Source: an uncultured Rivibacter sp. (lineage in GTDB: Bacteria; Pseudomonadota; Gammaproteobacteria; Burkholderiales; Burkholderiaceae). Taken from it: 64,000 nucleotides of DNA. Under the pieces are notes generated by a model. It was not told the origin of the DNA. It saw only the letters and a program-made list of their open reading frames with translations, and searched no databases. A program made the translations under genes and the position numbers. Below, piece after piece: positions 48,088-57,805 of the stretch. Position 1 is the stretch's first letter; each line of letters starts with the position of its first letter. The DNA lies in contig CAMLLU010000004.1 in assembly GCA_946480925.1 (NCBI GenBank), positions 95,170 through 159,169 of the forward strand. The letters run 5' to 3'.

Positions 48088-48768
48088 ATGAAGCTGCTGC
48101 TAGTTGAAGACGATCCCGCCATGCAAGCCACGCTGCAGCGCGCGTTCGAGCGCCGAGGCATGCAGGTCGTGGCCTGTGGCGACGGCGCGCGCGCCCTCGA
48201 CCGCTGGCGCGCCAGCTTGCCCGATGTGGTGGTGCTCGACCTGAGCCTGCCCGGCATCGACGGGCTGCAGGTGCTGCAGCAGGCGCGCGCGCAAGGCCAC
48301 AAGACCCCCGTGCTCATCCTCACCGCTCGCGGTACGGTTGGTGACCGGGTGCTCGGGCTGAACACCGGCGCGGACGACTACCTGCCGAAACCTTTCGATC
48401 TCGACGAACTGGAGGCCCGCGTGAAGGCGCTGGCGCGGCGCGCCGCCCCGGTGGGCGCAAGCGATACAGCCCGCGAGTTCTGCGGCATGAGCTGCGATAC
48501 CGAAAGCGGCGCCATCTACTTCAAGGACGAAGTGATGGACCTGGCTCCCCGCGAAGCTGCGCTGCTGCGTGCATTGCTGGCCCGCCCCGGACATGCCGTG
48601 GCGAAGGAGCGTCTCTTCGAACTGGTGTTTCCGGGCGAACCAGACGTGCAGTACGAAGCCATTGAAGTCGTCGTGTATCGACTGCGCAAGAAGCTGGCCG
48701 ACACCGGTGCACAGCTCGTGACCTTGCGCGGCCTCGGTTACCTCCTGAAGGCGCAGTCGCCGGCATGA
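48088..48768 (+). CDS. tctD: OmpR-family response regulator TctD
   Basis: 226 residues. Receiver domain about 1-115 with Asp8/Asp9 and phospho-acceptor Asp51 (VVLDLSLPGIDG), LILTARG and DYLPKPFDLDELEAR. Winged-helix domain about 130-222 with APREAALLRALLARPGHAVA and VVVYRLRKKLADTG. It overlaps the kinase gene by 4 bp and is divergent from tctC, so it is named TctD by context: it should activate the carboxylate transporter. Confidence 0.85.
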   Translation: MKLLLVEDDPAMQATLQRAFERRGMQVVACGDGARALDRWRASLPDVVVLDLSLPGIDGLQVLQQARAQGHKTPVLILTARGTVGDRVLGLNTGADDYLPKPFDLDELEARVKALARRAAPVGASDTAREFCGMSCDTESGAIYFKDEVMDLAPREAALLRALLARPGHAVAKERLFELVFPGEPDVQYEAIEVVVYRLRKKLADTGAQLVTLRGLGYLLKAQSPA

Positions 48769-50192
48769 GCAAGGTTCCCGCCGGGCTGGTGCGCCGTACG
48801 CTGCGCGGCCGGCTGATGCTGGGCATCCTCGTGCCCGTGGCCGTGTTCATCGTCATCAACACCGTGAGCCTGTATCGGCAGGCTCTCGAAGCGGCCGACA
48901 CAGCCTACGACCGCACCTTGCTCGCCTCCGCGAAGTCCATCGGCGAACTGCTCGAGGTGACCGGTCAAGGTTCCGACGTGCGGCTCCAGGCCACGGTGCT
49001 GTATTCAGCACTCGAAGCCTTCGAGGCGGACAACCGCAGCCGGATCTACTACAAGGTCACCGGCTTCCAGGGCGAAATGGTTTCGGGCTTCGAAGACCTG
49101 CCTCCATGGCGCGGCAAGCTTCCCGACCGCGGTCCCTACGCAGCGCTGGTGGACTTCTACGACGACGAATTCCGCGGCCTGCCGGTGCGGATGGCAGTGC
49201 TGCTGCAGCCCGTGGCCGGCAATGCAGGCCAGGGCATGGCCACCATCCAGGTGGCCGAGACACTGGAACTGCGGCGAACACTGGCCCGGCAGATCCTCAT
49301 CGAGACGGTGCTGCAACAAGCAGCATTGGTGGCGGTGATCGCTTTGGTCGTGGTGGTGGTGGTGCAACGCGCCACGCAGCCGGTGCGTCAGCTCAGCGCA
49401 GACCTCGCCACTCGACATGAGGGTGACCTCGCCCCCATCGAGTCACCCGAAGCGCCTCGCGAACTGCTGCCGCTGGTAGACGCCACCAACCAGGTGATGA
49501 CGCGCCTGAGCCACCTGCTCGACCACCAGAAGCGCTTCGTGCGCGATGCCTCCCACCAGCTGCGCACCCCGCTGGCGGTGCTGAAGACGCAGGTGCAGTC
49601 GGCACTGCGCGGCGACGTGGAGCCCACGCAGGCGCTGCACGAGATCAACACCACCGTCGACCGCGCCACCCAGCTCGCCAACCAGATGCTGGCATTGGCC
49701 AAGGTGGAACAGCTGCGCCAGCAAGGCGACGCACCGGTGGTCGACTGGGCCGAGATCACGCGTGCCGTGGCGCTCGATCTTTCCGCCCTCATTGCCGACC
49801 ACCAGATCGAGTTCGACATCGAAACTCAGCCGGCCCCGGTGCGCTCGCATGAATGGGCGCTGCGCGAGCTCACGCGCAACCTGCTGCACAACGCCATCAA
49901 GCACACACCGCAGCAGGGGCAGTTGTCGGTGCGGCTGGTCACCGACACGCGCCATGCCGCGCTCACCATCTCGGACAGCGGGCCCGGCATCTCGAGCGAG
50001 CAGCGCCTGCGCCTGTTCCAGCCCTTCGCCGCCGGCGACCTGCGCAGTGGCTCGGGGCTGGGGCTGGCCATCTGCGAGGACATCGTGCGATCGCTGGGCG
50101 GGAGCATCACGCTGGAAAACCGCGAAAACCACGGCCGCGTGTCGGGCCTTGACGCGGTGGTGCGCATCGCGCTGGAACAGAATCCGGCTTGA
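48765..50192 (+). CDS. tctE: Sensor histidine kinase TctE
   Basis: 475 residues. Membrane helix one about 17-38 (LMLGILVPVAVFIVINTVSL), periplasmic sensor about 40-180, helix two about 184-200. HisKA with His264 in RFVRDASHQLRTPLAVLKTQ. ATPase motifs NLLHNAIKHTP, DSGPGIS and GSGLGLAICEDIV. The N-terminal sensor resembles the 2CSK-N type found in TctE. Coupled by a 4-bp overlap to tctD; its stop overlaps hslR by one base. Confidence 0.87.
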   Translation: MSKVPAGLVRRTLRGRLMLGILVPVAVFIVINTVSLYRQALEAADTAYDRTLLASAKSIGELLEVTGQGSDVRLQATVLYSALEAFEADNRSRIYYKVTGFQGEMVSGFEDLPPWRGKLPDRGPYAALVDFYDDEFRGLPVRMAVLLQPVAGNAGQGMATIQVAETLELRRTLARQILIETVLQQAALVAVIALVVVVVVQRATQPVRQLSADLATRHEGDLAPIESPEAPRELLPLVDATNQVMTRLSHLLDHQKRFVRDASHQLRTPLAVLKTQVQSALRGDVEPTQALHEINTTVDRATQLANQMLALAKVEQLRQQGDAPVVDWAEITRAVALDLSALIADHQIEFDIETQPAPVRSHEWALRELTRNLLHNAIKHTPQQGQLSVRLVTDTRHAALTISDSGPGISSEQRLRLFQPFAAGDLRSGSGLGLAICEDIVRSLGGSITLENRENHGRVSGLDAVVRIALEQNPA

Positions 50193-50623
50193 TGAGCGAC
50201 AGCAAGACCGACCCCAACGCCCGCATGCGCCTGGACAAGTGGCTGTGGGCAGCGAGATTCTTCAAGACCCGCAGCATCGCGGTCGAGGCCATCGACAAGG
50301 GCCGTGTGCTCGTGGGTGACCAGCCGGCCAAGCGCTCACGCGAACTGCACGTGGGCGACGTGCTCAGCGTGCGCCAGGGCAGTGGGACCGAGCTCCCGCG
50401 CGTGGTCGTCGTCAAGGCGCTGAGTGAAGTGCGCGGGCCGGCGCCGGTGGCACAGACGCTCTACGAAGAAACCGCCCAGAGCATTGCCGCCCGCGAAGCC
50501 GCAGCCGACCGCCACCGCTATGCCGCCGAACCGGCACAAACCATCGAACAGGGCCGGCCCACCAAGCGCGACCGCCGTCAGTTGGCCGATTGGGACCGCT
50601 GGAGCGCCTCGTTGGACGAGTGA
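50192..50623 (+). CDS. hslR: S4-domain RNA-binding heat-shock protein Hsp15
   Basis: 143 residues. The S4 domain (about 10-70) has MRLDKWLWAARFFKTRSIAV and GKVGDQ-like GRVLVGDQPAKRSRELHVGD; a basic C-terminal helix ends GRPTKRDRRQLADWDRW, as in Hsp15, which binds 50S subunits with stalled nascent chains. ATG 50192 overlaps the tctE stop by one base. The last 46 bp overlap the convergent MgtC-like gene. Confidence 0.88.
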   Translation: MSDSKTDPNARMRLDKWLWAARFFKTRSIAVEAIDKGRVLVGDQPAKRSRELHVGDVLSVRQGSGTELPRVVVVKALSEVRGPAPVAQTLYEETAQSIAAREAAADRHRYAAEPAQTIEQGRPTKRDRRQLADWDRWSASLDE

Positions 50624-51126
50624 GCCGGCTCGTCGTCGCCGGCACGGCGCCGGCTGGCGCGCCCCTCCAGGCGCAGCAGGATCGCCAGGATGGCCAACGC
50701 CAGCAGCGTGCTCACGATGGCCGTCATCTCCCGCCCCATGCCTGCGGCGATGCCGATGGCCGCGGTGGTCCAGATGCTGGCAGCCGTGGTGAGGCCGCGC
50801 ACCAGCATGCCGTCACCGAGCTTGATGATGGCGCCCGCGCCAAGAAAGCCGATACCCGACACCACGCCCTGGAGCACGCGGGTCAGCGCCTCGTTCGACG
50901 CACCCGCCTCGGCCGGCACCAGCACGAATAGCGCCGCGCCCAGCGCCACCAGCATGTGGGTGCGCAGGCCTGCCGCGCTGTCGCGCAACTCGCGTTCATA
51001 GCCCAGCACGGCGCCCAGCAGCACGGCCATCAACAGGCGCAGGCCGATGCGGGTGGCCTGCTCGACATCGCCCATGTCGGAGAACTCCGACTCGAGGGTG
51101 ACCCAGATGCGGCTGAAAACGTCCAT
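50578..51126 (-). CDS. MgtC/SapB-family membrane protein
   Basis: 182 residues with about five membrane helices. The family core LLMAVLLGAVLGYERELRDS, AAGLRTHMLVALGAALFVLV, VVSGIGFLGAGAIIKLGDG and VRGLTTAASIWTTAAIGIAA is complete. The soluble ACT-like C-terminal domain of pathogen MgtC is missing, replaced by a short basic tail, so this is the short environmental type. Function probably in ion or acid homeostasis, not Mg uptake. Convergent with hslR, sharing 46 bp. Confidence 0.9.
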   Translation of the reverse strand: MDVFSRIWVTLESEFSDMGDVEQATRIGLRLLMAVLLGAVLGYERELRDSAAGLRTHMLVALGAALFVLVPAEAGASNEALTRVLQGVVSGIGFLGAGAIIKLGDGMLVRGLTTAASIWTTAAIGIAAGMGREMTAIVSTLLALAILAILLRLEGRASRRRAGDDEPAHSSNEALQRSQSAN

Positions 51127-51230
51127 GGCATGGCATTCAGCCCCTGCCCGCCTTCAGCGTAGGCGAGCCCCCCACCGGTGTCGGCCGGACAGCGGGGGGT
51201 CTTGTGATCAGACAGTTCCTACGACGCGGG

Positions 51231-52628
51231 TCAGTCGTCGGCGTGGATGCGCTTGGCGATCAGCACGCCGCCGCTGAAGTTGCCCTCGACTTCCAGCGCG
51301 CGGCCGGCGAGCGTCTGCGGCGTCAGGCCGTCGCCGAAATAGGTACCGCCATTCCAGCGCACGGAAACCGCTGCGGATTCCAGCACGAAGGTGCTCGCCG
51401 CGACGTCAACCGAAGCGACCGTGCCGGAACGCTCGACCACGGCGCCGGCCTGCTCCTGCGAACACTTGATGCGCTCAGCTTTCACGCCGCCCCCGGCGAT
51501 GCCGCCGGTCACCTCGACGAAGTGGCCACTGGCAAGGCCTGCCGGGCAGCCCGCCAGCGTGGCCGAGCTGAAATCGACCTGCACACCGCGCAGCTCGAAG
51601 CGCTTGTTGGCGTCATCGAGATCCGTCAACGTGCCGAACAACTCGACTTCGCTTTCATCCTGCTTGTTGCGGATCTTGAGGTGCGTGACTTCCAGCGCAC
51701 CGTCGCTCGCGAAACTGCCCGTGGCTTGAACGTAGACCCCATTGGCCAGCGTGCGGCTCCTCGGCGTGACGTTGGCACCGCCGTAGCGCACCGTCACCCC
51801 GTTGAGCACGAAGCGCTGCGCCCCGGTGTCCAGCCCGTCCACCACGCCGCCCACATCGGCATCCAGCCCTGAGTTGGCGCGTTGCTTGATGCGCACCTGT
51901 TGTGCCGTGAGCAGCGGACGGCCGGCGCCTGCCTGCACTGCATTGCCCAGCACCACCACGGTTTGCCCGTTGGCGAGGCCCTGCCCCGCCGGCACGACCT
52001 GCGCACCGCTGTAGTCGATGTCGAGCCCCGCCAGCCGGAAGCGGACCGCCGTGGCACCAAGGTCAGACACGACGCCGGAAACGCGCCAGTAGGCAGGCAC
52101 GCCGGTACGCTTCTCGATGCGCGTGGCCTGCAGATAGGCGCCCTGCGTCGCATCACTGCGCAACACGGCATGCACTTCAACGACGTCACCCAACTGCACG
52201 TCGCCCAGGCTCGCGTAGCCGGACAGCAACGTCACCGGCCCCGCATTCGGGTCGGCATTGGTCCTGACGGTCTGCCCCAGCACCACCAGCGTGCCGCTGG
52301 CCGGCACCACCGAGCTCACCTGGCCGAGCACCTGGGCTTCGACGCGGATCGATTGCGCCTGGGTGGTGTCATCGAGGCGCATCTCGACCTGCTGGCCGAG
52401 CAGCAACTCGGCTGCCGCCATCTCGCCTGGCGCGCGCTCGACTTGCACCACGGCCGACAGGTCGTCGAACCGCTTGCCATCAACGATCACGCTGCCGAAG
52501 CCGGTGACCGAGCCCTCCGCATAGCCCACCGGGCTGCCGGTACCACCCGAGCCGACGCCGCCGCCGCAGCCGCCCAGCCAAGTCGTCAGCGACAAGGCCA
52601 TCAAACCCGCCGCAATGTACCGCTTCAT
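51231..52628 (-). CDS. DUF5666-repeat lipoprotein
   Basis: 465 residues. Lipobox WLGGC with Cys21, then GGGVGSGGTGSP linker. The rest consists of about six beta-rich repeats of the DUF5666 type, each like GSVTGFGSVIVDGKRFD, VSSVVPASGTLVVLGQTVRT, VGGVVDGLDTGAQRFVLNGV and SGTVASVDVAASTFVLESAA. Function unknown; a surface or periplasmic structural protein. It overlaps the DUF6502 gene by 4 bp, so the two are translated together. Confidence 0.82.
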   Translation of the reverse strand: MKRYIAAGLMALSLTTWLGGCGGGVGSGGTGSPVGYAEGSVTGFGSVIVDGKRFDDLSAVVQVERAPGEMAAAELLLGQQVEMRLDDTTQAQSIRVEAQVLGQVSSVVPASGTLVVLGQTVRTNADPNAGPVTLLSGYASLGDVQLGDVVEVHAVLRSDATQGAYLQATRIEKRTGVPAYWRVSGVVSDLGATAVRFRLAGLDIDYSGAQVVPAGQGLANGQTVVVLGNAVQAGAGRPLLTAQQVRIKQRANSGLDADVGGVVDGLDTGAQRFVLNGVTVRYGGANVTPRSRTLANGVYVQATGSFASDGALEVTHLKIRNKQDESEVELFGTLTDLDDANKRFELRGVQVDFSSATLAGCPAGLASGHFVEVTGGIAGGGVKAERIKCSQEQAGAVVERSGTVASVDVAASTFVLESAAVSVRWNGGTYFGDGLTPQTLAGRALEVEGNFSGGVLIAKRIHADD

Positions 52629-53527
52629 GTCGATCTCCCCTCGGGCGGCTCGGTGCTGTCGCCAGCGCCGCCTTCACTCATCGGTTCAAAGTAGTAGTAG
52701 ACGCCAAAGCGCATGCGCATGGCCGCGAGTGCCGGGTCGAGCGCATCATCCAGTTGCACCTTTTGCGTGGCCTCGGCCACCATGCGCTCGAAATCGCCCT
52801 TCCACAACTCGCGCGCCAGCGTGCCCAGCGCCTCGACCGAGGCCAGGCTCAGGCCGTCGGCATACACGCTTTGCTCGAGAAATTTGGGCGACGACGGGCG
52901 CGTAAGGTTGTGCACCGCGGCAGCCAGGTGGTCGGCCACGTTGGCTGACAAGAGCGCGGCAGCCTCATTGCGCCCGGGCGCCGGCACGAAGCTGTCGGCC
53001 TGCAGCACCACCTCGTCGCCTTGCAAGGTAGCCAGCCCGAGGCGCACCAGTTCTTCGAGCAGCGTGCGCGGGTGCACGTCGGTACACACCTCGCGCGCCA
53101 GCGACTCGAAGCTCGGTGCCAAGCCGGTGCGAGGCAGGCGGCGCGGCCGGCCGTCGGTGCCGCGAAAAAGCGGGTCGGTGACCCAGCGGGTGAACAACTG
53201 CGACGCCGGCGTCGGGCTCAGCGCCGCGGCGGCGTTGATCTCCTGCTGGCCGCTTGCGAGCTGGCGCACGTCCTTGCGGTGGACGCCTGACATCACGCTC
53301 AGTGCCGAGTCGGTGACCTTGGCCCCGCTTTCGGTCAGCTCGGCCCGAGCCACCGCCACGAACAGGTGCTTGAGTGCTGACGCCAGGGCCCCATAACGCA
53401 CGCCATGGCGCAACAACCAGCGCACCAGCGGTTCAGCGACGGCCAGCGCGTGCTGCAGTGCCTGCTCGGCCTGCGCTTCCTGCGGTGAGATCGGCGCGTC
53501 GGGGTTCGACGGGGAGGAATCGGTCAT
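52625..53527 (-). CDS. DUF6502-family protein
   Basis: 300 residues from ATG 53527, soluble. QALQHALAVAEPLVRWLLRH, GVRYGALASALKHLFVAVAR and VMSGVHRKDVRQLASGQQE look like a helical, possibly winged-helix DNA-binding N-terminal half. The C-terminus ends in MRFGVYYYFEPMSEGG. By recollection this family neighbours DUF5666 genes in Burkholderiales. A longer frame reaches 53671 but would cross the grpE promoter. Function unknown. Confidence 0.75.
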   Translation of the reverse strand: MTDSSPSNPDAPISPQEAQAEQALQHALAVAEPLVRWLLRHGVRYGALASALKHLFVAVARAELTESGAKVTDSALSVMSGVHRKDVRQLASGQQEINAAAALSPTPASQLFTRWVTDPLFRGTDGRPRRLPRTGLAPSFESLAREVCTDVHPRTLLEELVRLGLATLQGDEVVLQADSFVPAPGRNEAAALLSANVADHLAAAVHNLTRPSSPKFLEQSVYADGLSLASVEALGTLARELWKGDFERMVAEATQKVQLDDALDPALAAMRMRFGVYYYFEPMSEGGAGDSTEPPEGRST

Positions 53528-53654
53528 CTGGGGATTCAAAGTGGCTGGGATTATTTCCCACCCAAGGGCATCCACCAAGCTTGAGATCACCCGATTCGAC
53601 GGCAATTGGTCACGAGTCGTGAGGAAGTTCGTGAAGAATTCTTTGGGAAACCCT

Positions 53655-53682
53655 CTTGAAAGCCAGGGCAAGGCCCCCAGCT
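53655..53682 (+). promoter_or_regulatory. Sigma-32 heat-shock promoter of grpE
   Basis: CTTGAAA (53655-53661) is a perfect -35, followed after 13 bp by CCCCAGCT (53675-53682), one mismatch from CCCCATNT. The expected transcript start is about 20 bases before the grpE ATG. No CIRCE element is visible. Confidence 0.75.
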
Positions 53683-53709
53683 AGCGCCCGATCGAAATGG
53701 ATGCCGGAC

Positions 53710-54246
53710 ATGTCAGACGCACAAAATCCCCAAACGAATCAACAAGTTACGCCGGAGACCCAGCCGCAGGCCGAAACCGCGCCCGAGCTTCAGGCGGCTG
53801 ATCGCCTGGCCGAGCTCGAAGCCAAGCACGCCGAGATGGCCGACGCCTACCTGCGTGCCAAGGCCGAGGTCGAGAACGTGCGGCGCCGCACCGAGGAAGA
53901 AATCTCCAAGGCCCGCAAGTTCGCAGTGGAAAGCTTTGCCGAGAGCCTGCTGTCGGTGAAGGACAGCCTGGAAGCTGCCCTGGCCATCCAGAACGCCACC
54001 AACGAGCAACTGCTCGAAGGCACACACGCCACGCTGCGCCAGCTGGGTGCCGCGCTCGAGCGCAACAAGGTGATCGAAGTCAACCCGCAGCCCGGCACCA
54101 AGTTCGACCCCCACCAGCACCAGGCCATCAGCATGGTTCCCGCCGAGCAGGAAGCCAACACGGTGGTGGCGGTGCTGCAGAAGGGTTACCTCATCGCCGA
54201 CCGCGTGCTGCGCCCGGCCCTCGTGACGGTGGCCGCCCCGAAATGA
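53710..54246 (+). CDS. grpE: Nucleotide exchange factor GrpE
   Basis: Releases ADP from DnaK. 178 residues. A Gln/Pro-rich tail (1-30) is followed by a long helix [20 protein letters not shown] and the globular part [39 protein letters not shown] 53710 is used; ATG 53701 (adding MPD) is equally close to the promoter. Followed by dnaK after 115 bp. Confidence 0.95.
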   Translation: MSDAQNPQTNQQVTPETQPQAETAPELQAADRLAELEAKHAEMADAYLRAKAEVENVRRRTEEEISKARKFAVESFAESLLSVKDSLEAALAIQNATNEQLLEGTHATLRQLGAALERNKVIEVNPQPGTKFDPHQHQAISMVPAEQEANTVVAVLQKGYLIADRVLRPALVTVAAPK

Positions 54247-54296
54247 GCCCCCTCGCCGGGTTGATGTGGAGCAAGCGATTTCCACAGCTTCCTGCG

Positions 54297-54324
54297 CTTG
54301 AAATACCGACAGTTATTCACAACT
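54297..54324 (+). promoter_or_regulatory. Weak sigma-32 promoter candidate before dnaK, overlapping a DnaA-box-like site
   Basis: A perfect CTTGAAA (54297-54303) is followed after 13 bp by TCACAACT, a poor match to CCCCATNT. TTATTCACA at 54313-54321 fits the DnaA-box consensus TTWTNCACA and lies across the spacer/-10. Confidence 0.35.
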
Positions 54325-54361
54325 AGACGACAACCGAATCCAGTCTCAAGGAGTACAGAAC

Positions 54362-56311
<1,950 letters not shown>

Positions 56312-56340
56312 TCGAAACGCTTGAGCCCACCGTTGTGAGC

Positions 56341-56377
56341 CACCCCCGTGGGCACCTCATGCACACGGGGGGTTTTT
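56341..56377 (+). terminator. Hairpin terminator between dnaK and dnaJ
   Basis: CCCCCGTG (56343-56350) pairs with CACGGGGG (56364-56371) around a 13-base loop, followed by TTTTT. It lies 31 bp after the dnaK stop and 20 bp before the dnaJ start, so part of the transcripts may stop before dnaJ. Confidence 0.65.
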
Positions 56378-56396
56378 GCGTTTAGAGGGCAACCAG

Positions 56397-57548
56397 ATGG
56401 CAAAGCGTGACTACTACGAGATCCTCGGCGTCGCCAAGAATGCGAGCGACGAGGACATCAAGAAGGCTTATCGCAAGCTGGCGATGAAGCACCACCCTGA
56501 CCGCAACCAGGGTGACGATGCGAAAAAGGCGGAAGAAAAGTTCAAGGAGGCCAAAGAGGCCTACGAGATGCTCTCCGACCCCAAGAAACGCGCGGCCTAC
56601 GACCAGTATGGCCATGCGGGTGTGGACCCGAACATGGGCGGCGCGGGCGGCTTTCGCGGCGGGCCGGAAGGTTTCGGTGGCTTTGCAGAGGCTTTCGGCG
56701 ACATCTTTGGCGACATCTTCGGCGGCGCGCAGGGTGGCGGTCGGCGTGCTGGCGGGCCGCAGGTCTATCGTGGCAGCGATCTGTCGTACGCGATGGAGAT
56801 CACGCTGGAAGAAGCCGCCAACGGCAAGGAAACGCAGATCCGCATCCCGAGCTGGAGCGAATGCGAAACCTGCCATGGCTCCGGCGCCAAGCCCGGCACC
56901 AGTGCCAAGACCTGCCCGAGCTGCCACGGCTCAGGCGCCGTGCACCTGCGCCAGGGCTTCTTCTCGATCCAGCAGACCTGCCCGCACTGCCACGGCAGCG
57001 GCAAGATCATCCCCGAGCCCTGCACCACCTGCGGCGGCCAGGGCCGCGTGAAGCAGAACAAGACGCTGGAGGTGAAGATCCCCGCCGGCATCAACGAAGG
57101 CATGCGCATCCGCTCGGCCGGCAACGGCGAGCCGGGCATGAACGGCGGGCCGCCCGGGGATCTCTACATCGAGATCCGCATCAGGCAGCATGAGATCTTC
57201 GAGCGCGACGGTGACGATCTGCATTGCACGGTGCCGGTGAGCATCACGCTGGCGGCCCTGGGTGGGCCGATCGAGGTACCCACGCTTTCAGGCACGGCCG
57301 AGATCGACCTCCCCGAAGGTACGCAGCACGGCAAGACCTTCCGGCTGCGCGGCAAGGGCATCAAGGGCTTGCGTTCGAGCTATCCAGGCGACCTGTACTG
57401 CCATGTCGCGGTCGAGACGCCCGTGAAGCTCACCGAGCACCAGCGCAAGCTGCTCAAGGAGCTGGACGAGTCGCTCAAGAAAGGCGGCGAGCGCCACTCA
57501 CCGAACGCCAAGAGCTGGACCGACCGCGTGAAAGATTTGTTCAAGTAG
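56397..57548 (+). CDS. dnaJ: Chaperone DnaJ (Hsp40)
   Basis: Co-chaperone that stimulates DnaK ATPase. 383 residues, type I. J domain about 1-70 with HHPDRN; Gly/Phe-rich region about 75-125; four zinc motifs [32 protein letters not shown] (about 150-225); C-terminal substrate domains. ATG 56397 begins at the conserved [11 protein letters not shown]. Followed by a strong terminator. Confidence 0.97.
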   Translation: MAKRDYYEILGVAKNASDEDIKKAYRKLAMKHHPDRNQGDDAKKAEEKFKEAKEAYEMLSDPKKRAAYDQYGHAGVDPNMGGAGGFRGGPEGFGGFAEAFGDIFGDIFGGAQGGGRRAGGPQVYRGSDLSYAMEITLEEAANGKETQIRIPSWSECETCHGSGAKPGTSAKTCPSCHGSGAVHLRQGFFSIQQTCPHCHGSGKIIPEPCTTCGGQGRVKQNKTLEVKIPAGINEGMRIRSAGNGEPGMNGGPPGDLYIEIRIRQHEIFERDGDDLHCTVPVSITLAALGGPIEVPTLSGTAEIDLPEGTQHGKTFRLRGKGIKGLRSSYPGDLYCHVAVETPVKLTEHQRKLLKELDESLKKGGERHSPNAKSWTDRVKDLFK

Positions 57549-57582
57549 TCGGCAATTTCTACCGGCCTTGTCGCCTCTCCCC

Positions 57583-57613
57583 AAAAAGGGTGCCCACCGC
57601 GGCACCCTTTTTT
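57583..57613. terminator. Bidirectional-type terminator after dnaJ
   Basis: AAAAAGGGTGCC and GGCACCCTTTTT form a perfect 12-bp stem with a 6-base loop and one further T. Confidence 0.88.
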
Positions 57614-57660
57614 GCGAAAGCCTCTTGCGTTTCAAGCTGGAACAGTCGATATAGCGCAAG

Positions 57661-57675
57661 TGGCATTTCATTTGC
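57661..57675 (+). promoter_or_regulatory. Sigma-54-like promoter upstream of the receiver-TPR gene
   Basis: TGGCA (57661-57665), six bases, then TTGC (57672-57675) reproduces the -24/-12 GG/GC spacing of RpoN promoters. The start codon is 130 bp downstream. I did not find an obvious enhancer repeat. Confidence 0.4.
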
Positions 57676-57805
57676 CAACCTGACCTGGTTACCAAGCGAG
57701 GCCGCCGTAGAAGCAGCCGGTATCCAGCAACCCTGGGAGGACACATCTTGCAGACCTCGTCTTCGCTTCCGCCTTTCCCGCCAGTCTTCACCTGGAGGGC
57801 CTGTC

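Noticed and set aside
51160..51205. C6/G6 stem between the MgtC-like and DUF5666 genes
   Set aside because: Imperfect pairing and no T-run on the minus strand; a chance GC-rich pairing is likely.
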